DNA from: Dendrocalamus latiflorus
Lineage: Eukaryota; Streptophyta; Magnoliopsida; Poales; Poaceae
Length of the DNA stretch: 64,000 nt
Assembly: GCA_017311315.1 (NCBI GenBank)
Contig: CM029660.1
Span: 27,774,580-27,838,579 of the forward strand
Direction: 5' to 3'
Below, piece after piece: positions 35,873 to 48,451 of this stretch (within the stretch, counting starts at the first letter, position 1; each line of letters starts with the position of its first letter). The notes beneath the pieces are model-generated. The model was not told the origin of the DNA and made no database searches. It saw only the letters and a list, made by a program, of their open reading frames with translations. The position numbers were made by a program, and so were the translations under genes.

Positions 35873-38800
35873 TGTAGGAGCCCAGATATTACAATCCGGA
35901 TTCCTCTGTGATTCCACCGCACTATTCCCTGGATCAGTAGATAGTGCTCACAGATTACAGTTCTGAATATCAAAATTCATATCATGCGGAAGCGTAAATA
36001 TAATAGTAGACTTACTCATGGGCCGATTAGGCCGAAATCATGAAATTGCAGCAGCGGAAGAACGAAGCACGCAAGTGGGACCTTCAGGACATGCCCACAG
36101 GCAGCCAACTGGAGGTTCGCGACCTAGCCCTTGACATCTTTATCCTCTCGGCCAGCTTGTCCAATCTTGTTGCTGAGGCGAGGTGATTTGATTCCTGATT
36201 CTGAATTTTGTCGCAAAAGCGAGCGTGAGCACTCCGACCCCGTGCTCCGCGAGCCAATACACAGAATGCAATTAAATAGTATGCATGGCTTATCAAAGGA
36301 AGGCTCGGGTTATTTTGTTTGCTAAAGAGTGCTTTTGAATACAATTACTTAAAAATCTCTAAGACCTAGCAGTTTGAACCAAATCATAATGTACAAGGAA
36401 ATGCATTATTAATATCGATTCAGATTCCATCCACCGTTACATGGCATCTGCACCATATAGCAATTTCTTCAGCGTTATAGCCGCTTAACTTACCACTGGG
36501 ACGACACCCAGGACAATTCCAAACCAGGGCAGTCCTTCGCCCTTTAAGTTTCCATTCCCAGTTTCCAATGTTTTTAAAACAGAACTATATCTAGTTAAGT
36601 TCCCATGTCTGCCCTTGACCGTGGGCACGGCTATTCGAATAGTTTTGACTCTGCAGAGTTTGTACACTTTCACCACAAGAGACAATCAACTCGTTGCCCC
36701 ACACGATTCCTTAGTCATGTGGTTGAGCAGACCATCACAGTAACTTTTCAAAGTACCTCGCCCCTTCCATCATTTCACCCTATGGGTCGCTCCCACTTGC
36801 GGTGGGTCCCATACGTTGTGCGGGATGTTCTCCTTCTGAACGTCTAGCAGCTGGTTCCCCACCCCTACTAGCCCACCACAGCAGAACTTCACCTTCCACT
36901 GGTGTCCCATTCAAGTCGTCACACAGACTGCCGCTTGCACTCTCCCACACCTCCTCCTGGAAGGATGACTTTCAGGGTCCGGTAAATCTACTAAGCCAAG
37001 TTGTATTTTACAGACTTGTGGTTGTACTGTTTTACACGGGTTGGCATGACAAGATTCAGTCCTTAGTGGTATCTGGGCGGTTCTACCACAAACCACACTC
37101 TCGTGCACCACTGCACCATACCCCCAAACCATCCGCCCAGATATTTAAGCATGTTGGGGTTTTTGGAAACATAAAATAATCATATCCAACATTTATCAGT
37201 CATTACCACCATGACTGCCCCAACCAAATTTTTCTCATGATTAAAAGTGATGTTTGGGCGCTCTCGCGCCCATGAGTATCTAAACAATACTACGCATGGC
37301 ATATAATTACAGACTTATTTTTGAAAGGTTACTATTATAATTTGTGCTAGGGCGACAATGTTCACATGTTCACATATTTCAAAGGAGGGGTAATATTAAC
37401 CAAGTACACAATGGGATATAACTATAATCTTAAATTAACATGTATTTGCATATAACATAACAGCATGCAATTTGATAATTTAAACAAAAGTAATTTGCAG
37501 AAAACGTAGGTTCAACATGATCAAAGTATTGACTCGCCTGGCGCGGTTTACCGCGATCTTGAGTTCGCTCATAGCTTTCTCTTGGGCTTCTGGTCTTTAT
37601 CTTCGCTTTGCTCTTGATCACGCCTGATCCTTTGGTTCTTCAGGACTCCACTATCTAGCTACACGCTAAATGACTGAATACAAATAAAGGCAGATAACTC
37701 AAAAGATCCAAATAAATCCAAATACTTTAAATGCCCGATTCACTTTAAATTATGCATTTATTATGGTTTGAGAATAGGAGGATGATTCGGCTTAGGGTGT
37801 TGCAAACACAGCAGTAGTTGGGTTTGAGTGAGAGAACGAGTTATCTGAATAGCTTTACCGTGAGGGAAAATTTTAGGATAATAAGGGATCATAAGTGAGG
37901 AAGTATCTACAGGGATTATTTACTTTGGAAAAGAAGTGGCCAAACATAGCCGATTGGAGAAAGACGAGGTTCGATCTTTTTATTAATAACCTCTTTTATC
38001 ATTTTCGTATTTATCAAGGAAGTTTCATGAGTTAGGGTAGACCTATGGACTGGTGTAGGAGTTCAGTGTACAAATTTTATCTTTAGGGTATGCATTCCTT
38101 GCAACTTAGGTTATGGTAGAGGCAGACTGGACTGATGGATGAGATCTGTACTTATTCTATAAATCTTTTAGTCTAAATTATTATAACACTTGGATATCTT
38201 CATTCATAGCTAGGCTAAATTTAAGTTGAATTAGGATCCATTCCCATGGGTCCTAACTGGTTATATATACAATTATGCTCAATACTATTACGTACTAAAA
38301 CTAGTGTTAGGGCTAAGATTTAGTCGATGACACTATTTTTATCCGGCTTACTCCTTAGCTACTATTATATTTATCTTTATTTCAAATTTTAGTTTAAACT
38401 CAGCTATCTGAGCAAAGCTTTGAATGTATCATTTTATGTGACCTAAATTATTTGTGTTAATGGTTACATGTTTACTTTAGAGTATCTATATGTCTGTGAG
38501 ATTATGTGGTGCTAGATGACCCAGGGCTATTATATTTTAGCATCTGTATATTATTATGACCTTTTAATTTGAGTGATCTCTGAAGTACTACTGTTACTGG
38601 TATTTTATCCTTTTATAACTCGAGCCCGCCGTGCATGATGGTATTTGCCATCACTATTAACTAAGGTTTCTATTTAAGATTTCATGGTTAGCAATATGTT
38701 AATGATAGGGATTATATTTTCAAGAGGGTCTAAGGTGTATATAAAAAAAATTGCACGAACATATTTGCTAATAGATTGCATGTATATAATCCGCATTTTT

Positions 38801-40900
38801 CTAGCTATATATATATATATACTTAGAAGGTTTCTAAGTTTTGGATTCATTTATCTAGGCAGAGATTATTGTTGAAAGTAATATTTCAATTAAGAGCCTT
38901 ATCGCTATAGCTAAACATTATATCTAAATTCTTTATTAAATGCTAGATAATTAACTGAAGTCATCTTTTGTTAATGCTCCTTTATTAATAAGTAGGCCTT
39001 CAGATAGTTATCCAAACCATATTAATTATCCATATATGATAACTAAACCAAATTTAAACATTAAATAATCCTTTTTTTTAATATCCTAATAACTTTCATT
39101 AGCTTCCCTCGATTATCTCTAACTTTTCCTAAATTTTTCTTAATTAAAATGGGCTATAATAAAAAGGAATAAAAAGGTGGGGGAAACATGCTGTCGGCCG
39201 GATTCGAACATGGGCGGGCGGATTGAGTATCGGCGCTGCTAGCCACTCGGCCTACTGGTATTACCTGAGGGAGGAGGCGAACAAATCCAATTGAACCGGT
39301 GACTTGGGTGTTGGAGCAAAGGAAGCTCGGTGTGGCGGGTGGGCGACGACGTCGCCGACGCGATGTGGCTGGAGAGGAGTGGGCAGTGGGCAAAACGGTG
39401 CGCCGGCTGAGGAGATTCCGAGGGAAGTGGCGTCGGGGACTGGGGAGCTTCGGAGCGGCGGAGCAGACGGAGCAGGCGGCGGTCAAAACAGGGCAGAGAC
39501 CGCGACGGCGCCTCGAGCAATTGCATCTCAATTAAAATGGAGGGGAGCTAAAGGAGCGTGGCACTAGCTCACTGAAGGTGGTTGCCGGGCTCGGGGAGGT
39601 CGGAGGTGAGCCGGCGACGTCGGGGTCGGAGCAGCGGAGAGGGCGCTCGGTGCCGGAGAAGATGAGCCAACGGATCTTCGATCAGGCATTGGGAACGTCT
39701 TCACAAAGTCCAGGTGGTGCCCTGTCCGGGAGGAATTGGCCGGCGGTGGCCTAGCTTGGCGGCGAGGGGAGTCGCCGGGGTCGGGGGAGGCACGGTGCTC
39801 CGGCGGCCTGCAAGGGGAGGGGAGTCAATTAGAGACGGCCGGGGCATGAGGGGGAGAAGGGGGGCTCGGGGAGGGAGTCACTGCCGGCGAAGGGTCGCCG
39901 AGGGAAGGGGGCGGCGAAAATGGCAGCAGCGGCATGGTTCCCGGGCGGAAGAAAGACAGGGGGGAGGAAGGAAGAATGGCGCGGGGAAGGTACTTATGCT
40001 CACGGGTGGCCGAGAAAACCGTGGGCGCGCGCGGGGAAAACCTCGGGCGGGGGCTGCGCATGGAGGCCACGGGGCGGCCGGGAGCTTGGTGGCAGCTCAC
40101 GGGCGCTGGGTGAGGTGACAGGGCGCGTGCGAGCGCAGGCGGGATGCGACAAGGCAGGCGGCGCAGAGGGTGGTAGCGGGCGGCGCTGCGTAGAGCAAGG
40201 GCAACTCGGTGCATGGCTGCCACGAGGAGGGCGAGCGCTGAGCGGAGCAGAGGGGAGAGGATGGCGTGGGCGCGCACGGGCGAAGGGAAAGAGAAGGGGG
40301 AAAGAAAGAGAAGGGGAGGGTGCACGGGAGAGAGGGCCCAGTCGGCAGGGAAAGGAAATGGGAGAGAGGAAGGAAAAAGGGAAGAAGGATAGGAGTGGGG
40401 CCCACATGGCATAGAGAGAAAAGGAGAGAAAAATCTGAGAATTGGGATTCTGAATTTTAAATTTTTGTTTCATATTTATGATTATTGATTTTTGCATGAT
40501 ATTTAGAAATTAAGCTTTACATTTTCAGATATTGAATGAGAGCTTCTATTATTATTATCTCCTATTGCTAAACTCTTTCTTGCACAATTTATGTATACAC
40601 ATATATGTATATGTGTTTATATTCTGCTCGTTCGCTTTTATTGCTATTTATGCCTTTATTTTCAAAATGAGATTTTATATTTTTAACTCAAATTTCTTTT
40701 TTCCTTATACTGGATCATCTTTTCATATTCGTATTTTAAATTTTAATTCTCTATTATTTGAACATTTCTTTTTACTTCAAATTTTGGAACCTCAACCAAA
40801 AACTTAACAAACACCATGAAAATCCAAACTCAAATATAATATTTGGCAAAAATAGCTCAAAGGCTTCATAGTTTCAAATTTAAAATTTTAGGATGTTACA
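35873..40900 (-). mobile_element. solo LTR of the giant-LTR family (inner, reversed, 5028 bp)
   Basis: Read on the minus strand it starts TGTAACATCC and ends CTCCTACA, with the same regional order as LTR 1 (U3 at 40440-40900, GC-rich block 39150-40440, tRNA-like segment, AT-rich middle, 3' part 35873-37200). A perfect 5 bp duplication flanks it. It is clearly diverged from LTRs 1-3 and is a different subfamily. It sits in the outer solo LTR. Confidence 0.88.
39200..39260 (-). promoter_or_regulatory. tRNA-like A-box/B-box segment (reversed LTR)
   Basis: The minus strand reads GTAGGCCGAGTGGCTAGCAG followed about 40 bases later by TGTTCGAATCC, close to tRNA A- and B-boxes and better preserved in the A-box than in LTR 1. 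It is in the same LTR position as 8017-8074, after the GC-rich block. A transcript is not proven. Confidence 0.5.
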
Positions 40901-40905
40901 TTACG

Positions 40906-41917
40906 TGAAGGTATGACCACGAGCAAAGGGATGGATGGTCTCATCCCCGCCTTTGCCCGTGATGGCTCACGAGGGACCCTTCCCGAGGGATGTGCGCATC
41001 CTACGGAAGATAGACCTTAGCGGGCGTAACCACAGTAGGACTGCGCATTGTAAAGGCCCTGTGATAGTTTACTCAACCGCATGGCTAAGGAATCATGTGG
41101 GGCAACGAGTGGATTTATCTCTTGTGGGTAAAGTGTGCAAACTCTGCAGAGTCAAAAACTATTCGAATAGCCGTGCCCACGGTTAAGGGCGGACATGGGA
41201 ACTTAACTAGATATAGTTCTGTTTCAAAATCTTTGTGGGTGGAATTGGTGAAGTGGAGGGCAGAGAAATGCCCTTATTTGTGTTGCCTTAGGTGTCGCCC
41301 CAGTGATAAGTTAAGCGGTTATAACGTTGAAGAATTAAGCATATGGTGCAGAGGCCATGTAACGGTGGATGGAATCTGGATCTCTATTACCAGTGCATTC
41401 TTTCACATAATATGTTTCAGTTCAAACAGCTAGGTCTCAGGACATTTCTATGTATCTTATTTCAAAAGCAATTTATGGCAAATAAAATAACCTGAGCCTT
41501 TCCTTGATAAGCCATGCATATTATTTAATTGCATCCTGTGTATTGGCTCGCGGAGCACGGTGGTTTGTGCTCACACTCGCTCTCATAACAAATCCAGAAT
41601 CAGGAATCAGATTACCACGCTTCGGTAAAACAACTGGACATGAGGACGACGATGATGAGGTGTCAAGAACTAGGCCACGAACCTCCAGTTGGCTGCCTGT
41701 GGGCATGTCCTGAAGGTCCCACCTGTGTGCTTAATTCCGCTGCTGCAACTTATTGATTTCGGCCTAATCAGCCCATGAGTAAGTCTACTACTTTACTTAT
41801 GCTTCCGCAAGATATGTAATTTGATGTACATTACTGTAACTGTGTGCACTATCTACTGATCCAGGGAATAGTGCAGCTAAACACAGTAGAGTCCGGATTA
41901 TAAATCTGGGTCTGACA
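40906..41917 (+). mobile_element. solo LTR of the giant-LTR family (outer), right part
   Basis: It resumes the sequence broken at 35872 and matches the 3' 1 kb of LTRs 1-3, including the conserved segment around AACGAGTGGATTTATCTCTTG. It ends AATCTGGGTCTGACA and carries the ancestral CCGGATTATAAAT motif. Confidence 0.88.
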
Positions 41918-41922
41918 ATTAC
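41918..41922. repeat. target-site duplication ATTAC (right)
   Basis: Match to 32206-32210. Confidence 0.85.
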
Positions 41923-42461
41923 TCTGGAAGATTGTTGACTCATAGATGGTGTTGGAGGCATCGTGTGTGGTGATCTTCTCAAAGGAGGTTGTAAGAAGAC
42001 TCGGCGAAGTGTGAAGGTTGGAGCTCACCTACTCGGAGTGAGAAAGAGCTACCACTAGTGGATTGAGGTGTTTCAGCTTAATTCGTGGAGCTAGTCAAAT
42101 TCATTTGGGCTAACCTCAACATAGACTAACGGAGACCGGCAAGTCTATGAACACCACGGTAAAAAAACAACCATGTTAATTATAGTTTGTTTTCTTGTGC
42201 TCAATTTGCATTCAAGCAATTTACTTTTAAAAAAATTAAATTGATCGCTTGTCTTTCTAGGATTGCAAATCTTGACATAACTTTGTGGTGTTGGTGCACT
42301 TAGGTGAACTTAATTGATTTAGGCTTTATTTCTGCTAAACCAATTTAATTTAAGATTCCACATTATATATTTGGTTTAGACAAATAGAAATTGATAATAA
42401 TTAAAAGAGAATTTTTTAGACCGTCTATTCACCCCCTCTAGTCGGCCTCCTCAATCTTACA
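41923..42461 (+). mobile_element. SIRE-like copia solo LTR, right part
   Basis: It continues 30027-32210 and ends CCCCTCTAGTCGGCCTCCTCAATCTTACA, the reverse complement of the LTR end at 23832. The following bases are not a primer site. Confidence 0.75.
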
Positions 42462-42751
42462 GCAAGCAAGCGTGGTGGCTGCTGCGTGAGAGCAAATCCA
42501 ATGGCAAGCAAGCGTGGTTACTGTGGGCAATGGGGCTAGGGAGCTTCATGGTCATAATGAATCCCAAGCCTATTTTGGGTGACACCGCTGTTTCCTAGCT
42601 CACTCTATTGCATCTTTTGAAGCTTTGATTTTTTTTGAAATTTGTGGAAATTTTGTGCACTCCCTTGTAATTTTATTTTGATTTTTTATTTTGCATTGAA
42701 ATGGCATATTGCTTTGTTTTTCCTCCTAAAACTCATGAAACATGTTGAAAC
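42462..42751. other. unassigned spacer
   Basis: Contains a short duplication (GCAAGCAAGCGTGGT at 42462 and 42502). From about 42720 it resembles the degenerate repeat that resumes at 44810, so the CACTA derivative inserted in that repeat. Confidence 0.4.
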
Positions 42752-44803
42752 CATTACTACAAAACAAGCTATACTAGACGCCTCATCACAGACGGTTCAT
42801 GTGAAGTCGTCTGTGCTTTAATTATTGCAGACAATTCATGGCAAAAACTATTTTTGAAACTATCACAGACGGTTAGATTTAAAAGCCGTCTGTGATATAT
42901 GCATTATCATAGATGATTTTTAATTAGAACCGTCTATGAAACTATCATAGACAATTTTTATTTACAACCGTTTGTGTTTTGTCCTTTGTTGTATGAACTA
43001 TAGAAGCTACTTAGACGAGAGACAAATTCAAGGAAAATTTATTACAAATGTCCCAAGAAAAGAGATTCTCAGATCTTAGTCTTCTGGGCTTCATATGCTT
43101 CTTCTTCGACTTTTGGAGTTGGAGGATCAGCTGCTGAGTTCTCAAATGCCATGAAGATTGTCCTAGCCCTCTCCGCTTCCTCCTCTAGCCTGGGCAAATC
43201 ATTAACATGGTCCATAATCTCAAAGAGGATGCCATGATAAGCTTCCTCAGAATTGATCGCTTCTGCTTGATCAGCAATGTTATCCATATGTCTCTCAAGT
43301 ACCGCAAGAGCTTCTTCTGCTTTGTGCACATTACAGAGAAGAATGAAGCTGAGGGTGATTTCCCTTTTTTGAGCGGTATGAGACACCTCCGTCGACGGCG
43401 GATGATGAGATCCAGCTGACGGATGGAAGCGAGTCGAGGAAGGAGAGTAGGGTGTGAGCAGAGGAGCTGCTCCAAACGTAAATTGTTGGCTGCCTGTGTA
43501 AGGTTGCGGTTGAACAACTCATGATGGATAGATGAGAGTAAGTAGATCAAAAGAATATTAGATGCCATTATTGAGAAATTTGGTGAAGAAGGTAAGGGAG
43601 AGAACAATTTAGAAGAGCTGGATTAGGGCACACATATTTAAGCGTTATCACAGACAGTTCGTATAACAATTATCTCTGATATGTGCATCATCATAGACGG
43701 TTCGTATAACAAACCATCTCTGATAATGACACGTCACCGATCCATGGCGTATCCCTTAGGATTTCGATCTCACTCGTCCTTTCTCTCCACATCAAACACA
43801 TCAAACGCCAGGCACCGTTTCCTCCCACTGCTCGGCCCTTATTAATTACTCCTCTTCCTTTCCACCAGTAGTCACATGTGAGTTCATCCACTAACTTCCT
43901 GCATCCTCCGGATCCCCTCAATGACGTCGACTACCACCGTGAGCTAGCTCCTCACCTCCTGTTGTGACACCATGGTGCACTGCTGCTCCTAGCTAGTTCA
44001 TCCACTCCTAGCTTGTTCCTTGATGATACCGACTACCGCTGTGAGCCAGCGTCTCTGTTGTGACACCACGGTCAACTGCATAACACACTCTTGTCGTAAG
44101 TGTCATAAGAGTGTCTTATACAGTCTAACTATCGTGACACAAAGGTGACGCTACCGTCGCCTCTCCATTGCTGGTGATATCCGGCTACCATCCGATGCCC
44201 TCCCCTCTCTTCCTTGATGGCAAGTGTCAAGAACATCACGCGCTGCATGCAGCTTCTACTATCTGCTAGGATCTCTACTTTTTATATATTCTTGCCATGT
44301 TAAAGAGTTGGGTTTGTTATTTTGTTATGCTGTAATGGTAGATTCTAATCTTAATGGAAATGGAATGTGATGTTGTGTTTGCCAGTGTAATTCAAAGGAT
44401 ATAGGTAAAATTATTTCTTGAGGCTAGCCAAAAAACAGGAAAAAAAATTTAGGTATAGAATAAACTATCGTAGACGGTTTAAGCTATAAACCGTCTATGA
44501 AGGACTATCACAAACGGTTCTATATACCAACCGTCTATGATACTCGCCAATCAAGGACGATTGGTAACTAGAACCATCTATGATGTGTGAGTATCACAGA
44601 CGATTTTTGGTTCAAACTATCTGTAATAGTTTTTTTCATAGACGGTTCTGGTTACAAACCGTCTGTGTTATTTTTATTACAGACGGCTTACAAACCATCT
44701 GTGATAACTTCTGATTATCACTGACACATAAATATATGCGGTTCAAAAAATAGTCTGTAATGACAGTTCCAAACTGTCTACAATAACTCTTTTTGTAGTA
44801 GTG
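42752..44803. mobile_element. deleted CACTA derivative (2052 bp)
   Basis: The ends are CATTACTACAAAA and TTTTGTAGTAGTG, inverted and close to the CACTACTACAGAAA termini of the element at 48356. Subterminal CAGACGGTT / AACCGTCTGTGA motifs, partly decayed, lie at 42780-42980, 43640-43730 and 44460-44780. Flanking triplets are AAC and AAA, a near match only. It lacks the transposase and protease but keeps a decayed copy of the accessory ORF. Orientation is opposite to the large element. Confidence 0.8.
43069..43568 (-). pseudogene. decayed copy of the CACTA accessory ORF
   Basis: The minus strand starts MASNILLIYLLSSIHHELF and continues close to the intact 184-residue ORF at 55589-56143, including LTQAANNLRLEQLL and an Arg-rich stretch. 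A frameshift after the Arg stretch moves the match to another frame (KAEEALAVLERHMDNIADQ, then EEEAYEAQK at the end). The product is unknown. Its retention in a derivative that lost the transposase is notable. Confidence 0.75.
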
Positions 44804-44809
44804 AAATTT

Positions 44810-45440
44810 TACGTTTTGGACCATGAAACTCACATAAACTTGCATTTTGCAACATGAAACCTCAAGAAACTTACAATTTGAAACATAAAACCACCTGAAA
44901 CTTTGTGTTTTAAGATCATGGAGCTTCATAATACTCATATAGAACTTGAAATCTTATAATACTTGCAATTCGGGACATCAAACTATCTGAAACTTTGTGT
45001 TTTGGAACATCAATCCTCATGAAAATCATGAATCTTACATCTTGGAACATGAAACCTCATGAAACTTATATTTTTAAACATAAAACCATCGGAAACTTTG
45101 TATTTTAGAATATAGAACCTCATAAAACTCATATGAAACTTGCATTTTGAAACATGAAATCTCATAAAATCTCATGAAACTCACACGAACTTGTATTTTG
45201 GAACATAAAACCTCGTGAAACTTGTAATTTGGAACATAAAACCTCGTGAAACTTTGTTTTTGGGAATATGGAACCTCATAAAATCATATGAAACTTGCAT
45301 TTTTGGAACATAAAACCTCATAAGACTTGCATTTTTTAAGAAGCAACGGTTGGTTAAAACTTCTAGCTTTTAAACCTGTAACTTCCACAACACTTGTTGC
45401 ATCATTAAAACTTACATAAAACTTATTGCGGTGTGTGAAA
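44810..45440. repeat. degenerate ~31-36 bp tandem repeat
   Basis: Close to twenty imperfect units of the form GGAACATAAAACCTCGTGAAACTTG (with TTGCATTTT) follow one another. Unit length and sequence vary, so the array is old. The CACTA derivative at 42752-44803 is inserted in it. Confidence 0.75.
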
Positions 45441-45509
45441 CTTCATAAACTTTGTTATACCATTGTAAGTGCTTCTGATAGTATAGTACTGGCTAGCTGC
45501 TCCCATGAA

Positions 45510-47027
45510 CAGGGCCGCCTCAACGTTTTCAAGGGCCCTAGGGCGAATTCGGCTCTATGGGCCTTTTACTATAAATTTTTTTCTACTTATAAAATATGCA
45601 GTTTAAACTTTATATTGTCTAAAATGACACAAATCAATAGTTCTAACATGATAAACTAATTAGGTACTAACTAGTTCATAAACCAAATATAACTAGTAAG
45701 AATTAATTTACCTCAAATCGGAGCGACAGATATCCAATGTCTTTCATAAAAAGGAACTTTTTCTGGCACTTCTTGATGCAAAATTTGCATGCATACACAA
45801 GATCGGATGAACAAAGAGCCACTTTCTAGTTGGAGAACAGAATATAAGGCTCCGCCTTGGTCTCCTCCCTTCCCCAAAGTCTCTACTCCCCCTCAAATTT
45901 CCTCCTCTGATTCCTCAGTCTAAAGTTCTTCCCCTTTTCCCAGTCTACAATTTCCTTACTCCCTACCTCCAATTTCCCAAAAATATATTGTATCGTGTAC
46001 TTGGTAGGTAACATAGCGGTCCTAAGTTCTATCAGAACCAAAGATAATGATTGGCACTAATTGTTCATCTGCCATATTAGCTGCATCATTTATCCACCGT
46101 GACAGACATGAAGGCTCAAGTCTCGATCGTAAGTATATATTTAAACCATTCAAGGACAGAAGAATGCATATTAAACCCGATGCCTTCCAATTACCTGCGC
46201 CTACGGTCCGCACACTGGCGGCGTCATGCCGGAGTACCCATTGCTCACCGACTGCGTGATGTAGCCCGAGCCGGGCGCACCCCCAGGGCTTCACAGGCTT
46301 CACCTCTGAATCTCCACGCCCATTAGCGACGTCCACAGGGGCATCCGACTTCCGCCGCTCGGCATTGCGGTATTCCGTCGAACACTTGGGCGACAGCAAG
46401 AAAAAGATTAACCACGTAGAGCAACAGGAAGATGATCCAAAGTTAGTTCTTTCAACAAGATCAGAGCATCGTGTGTCACCTTGAGGTACGCGGTAATGAT
46501 GGCGGCGGCAACGGCTCGCGGATGGCAAGGGCGGTGGCAGGCTGCGCCCTGCGGTTTGGCATGCACGCAGCCTCCAACTTGTGCGCCGGTGCCTTCATTG
46601 CGGATGTGAGGGGAGTGGGGAGGGGCGACGAATCGTGGAGAATATAGAAGCACAGGAGTCGGCGTCGAGGTATTAGCGGCGGCGTGTTGGACCTCAGGCG
46701 GGGGTAGGCGGCTGCGAGCGCGGCGCAGGATGCCGGGGTCGTGCGCCGCAGGGAGCGCACCTTGGGCGGGGGCTGCGGTTCCGAGGTGGGCCATGTGGAC
46801 ACTAGGCAGGCAAGTTGGAGGGCACGGGCGGCGAGTGCCGCGGACGGAGTTCACGTTCGGCGCGGCGTTGAGGTGTTCTTCTGATCTTCTCCCCGGTGAA
46901 GTCGAAGCGTCGCGAGGCTGCAGGCTTCTGGGCCGGTTCTGGCGTGGGGTGGGGGTGGGCCCTCCCTGGCCCGGGGCCCTAGGCCGGCGCCCCCCCCCCC
47001 CCCGGCCTACCCCCAGAGCCGGGCCTG
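45510..47027. mobile_element. non-autonomous hAT-like transposon (1518 bp)
   Basis: A perfect 8 bp duplication, CCCATGAA, lies at 45502-45509 and 47028-47035, the hallmark length for hAT. The inverted ends are short and imperfect: CAGGGCCGCC at the left, CAGGCCCGGC reading in from the right. The left 900 bp are AT-rich and the right 600 bp GC-rich. No hAT transposase is visible. The GC-rich part has long frames without recognised domains and could be a captured host fragment. Confidence 0.8.
46989..47003. repeat. poly-C tract
   Basis: A run of about 15 C residues near the right end of the hAT-like element. Length may be unreliable in the assembly. Confidence 0.7.
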
Positions 47028-47035
47028 CCCATGAA

Positions 47036-48024
47036 TGCAATGGGAGAGCTCTTGCCCCTCTTTAAGAAAAAAGATTTGCATACGACATTTGAATGCTACG
47101 TCCTCCATTTGGAAATTGTTGAACCAGTCAGCAGTGGCAAAACTCCATAAGAAACGGCTATCGATCGCTCGCCGGCCCAAACGTCCAAACCAAACGGTTA
47201 GAGATTAGTAACCACTTAACTACGACAAGTACGCCAAGTCCACAAATTAGACGTTACATGGAAGCAAGCAATCGAGCATCAATCAACGTTCACACCGAAA
47301 GCTCCAAACTGCACCGTACCTCAGCGTCACCTTGCCAGCGACAACCAGAGAGAAGCAGTGGCCGAGAGGCAGACCTTGTGATCTGACAGCGAGAGGTCAG
47401 CGTGCCGGTCCAATTAGTTGGATAGAGAGAGAGAAGTATGCGCTCACTCCACAACCGTTGCACCGTCACGGGCGACGAGCAGGTCTCTGGTCTCCCTCGA
47501 CACCATTTATATTAACATAAGATCAGTTTGTTCGTATTATTTTTGCTGACGATTTTTGGCTGATGTTGATGAATAGTAGTGATTAATAGAAATAGCTGAT
47601 AGAAACAACCGATGAATAGTAGTTGCTGATGAATAGTAATATATTATGTAAGAAAGATAATGCAATAAAATGCACTACAACATTCAGACCACTATGCGAC
47701 TTACGAAATTGTGATATAATAAAATACAAAGTACATTACAATATATGAAAACGAAAGGTAGTGATTGATAGAAGCGGTTTATAGAATCTAGAAGCATAAG
47801 CTATTATGAATAGGCCCTAATTCTGTAGCTATTGTAGTTTAATCGAGGGTCCATTCCAACAGCAATAGATTCTAGCTTTCAAAAGCTAAAAACCGTTTAG
47901 AATGTATTGGCTTTTTAACGTGATTTTTTCTTTTTTCTTTACATTATCCATAAAGATATAACGATATTTTTTTCTATGTTCTCTTTATTTTTTAATTGAA
48001 TAACTCAGAAAAAACTATTAGTTA
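47036..48024. other. intergenic sequence with MITE-like AT-rich parts
   Basis: No convincing gene. Around 47560-47660 short motifs such as GATGAATAGTAG recur, as in several grass MITEs, and 47850-47930 has a small inverted repeat (AGCTTTCAAAAGCT). I could not define ends or duplications. Confidence 0.4.
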
Positions 48025-48297
48025 TCTCTACTATTATATAAATAGGAGTTGGTGGTCATTCTCCTCTCCCCTCTCTACAACCATCCGATTTGATCTGGAC
48101 CATTCATCTCTTTCCTCTCTTCTCTCTCTCGAAATACAACCACCCACCCCTCCACTTTCCTCATCTCCTTGCACATTCTGGCCACCCTTCTCTCTCTGTC
48201 ACTTACTCTCCAATGTTTGATGTATAAAGTTGGCCAGGCGGTAAGTTCTGTCTCACTATTTTTATGACTCTGTTGCAACGCATAGGTTTCTAACTAG
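48025..48297 (+). mobile_element. small non-autonomous Helitron (273 bp)
   Basis: It starts TCTCTACTATTATATAAATAGG and ends GTTGCAACGCATAGGTTTCTAACTAG. It is inserted between A and T (A at 48024, T at 48298), as expected of Helitrons. The 5' TCTCTACTA start and a 3' end with GTTGCAACGCA and CTAG are characteristic of a common grass family. The interior is CT-rich and non-coding. Confidence 0.65.
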
Positions 48298-48352
48298 TTA
48301 TAGTATTATTTCAAGTGAAAGCTAAAATCCACGTCACTTTAGGATAATACCT

Positions 48353-48355
48353 AGG
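48353..48355. repeat. target-site duplication AGG (left)
   Basis: AGG before CACTACTACAG; repeated at 56602-56604 after the right terminus. Confidence 0.8.
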
Positions 48356-48379
48356 CACTACTACAGAAAACCACATTAC

Positions 48380-48451
48380 AGACGGTTCAGAAACGTCATC
48401 ACAGACGGTTTTCTGAACCGTCTGAAATTATGGGTCAGTGATAATCCAAGT
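48380..48451. repeat. left subterminal motifs
   Basis: First copies of ACAGACGGTTC and its complement next to the left terminus, likely transposase-binding sites by analogy with En/Spm. Confidence 0.7.

Noticed and set aside
46022..47065. Frames of 110-210 codons in the hAT-like element as a host gene
   Set aside because: No domain recognised; frames overlap on both strands in GC-rich sequence. Kept only as possible captured cargo.
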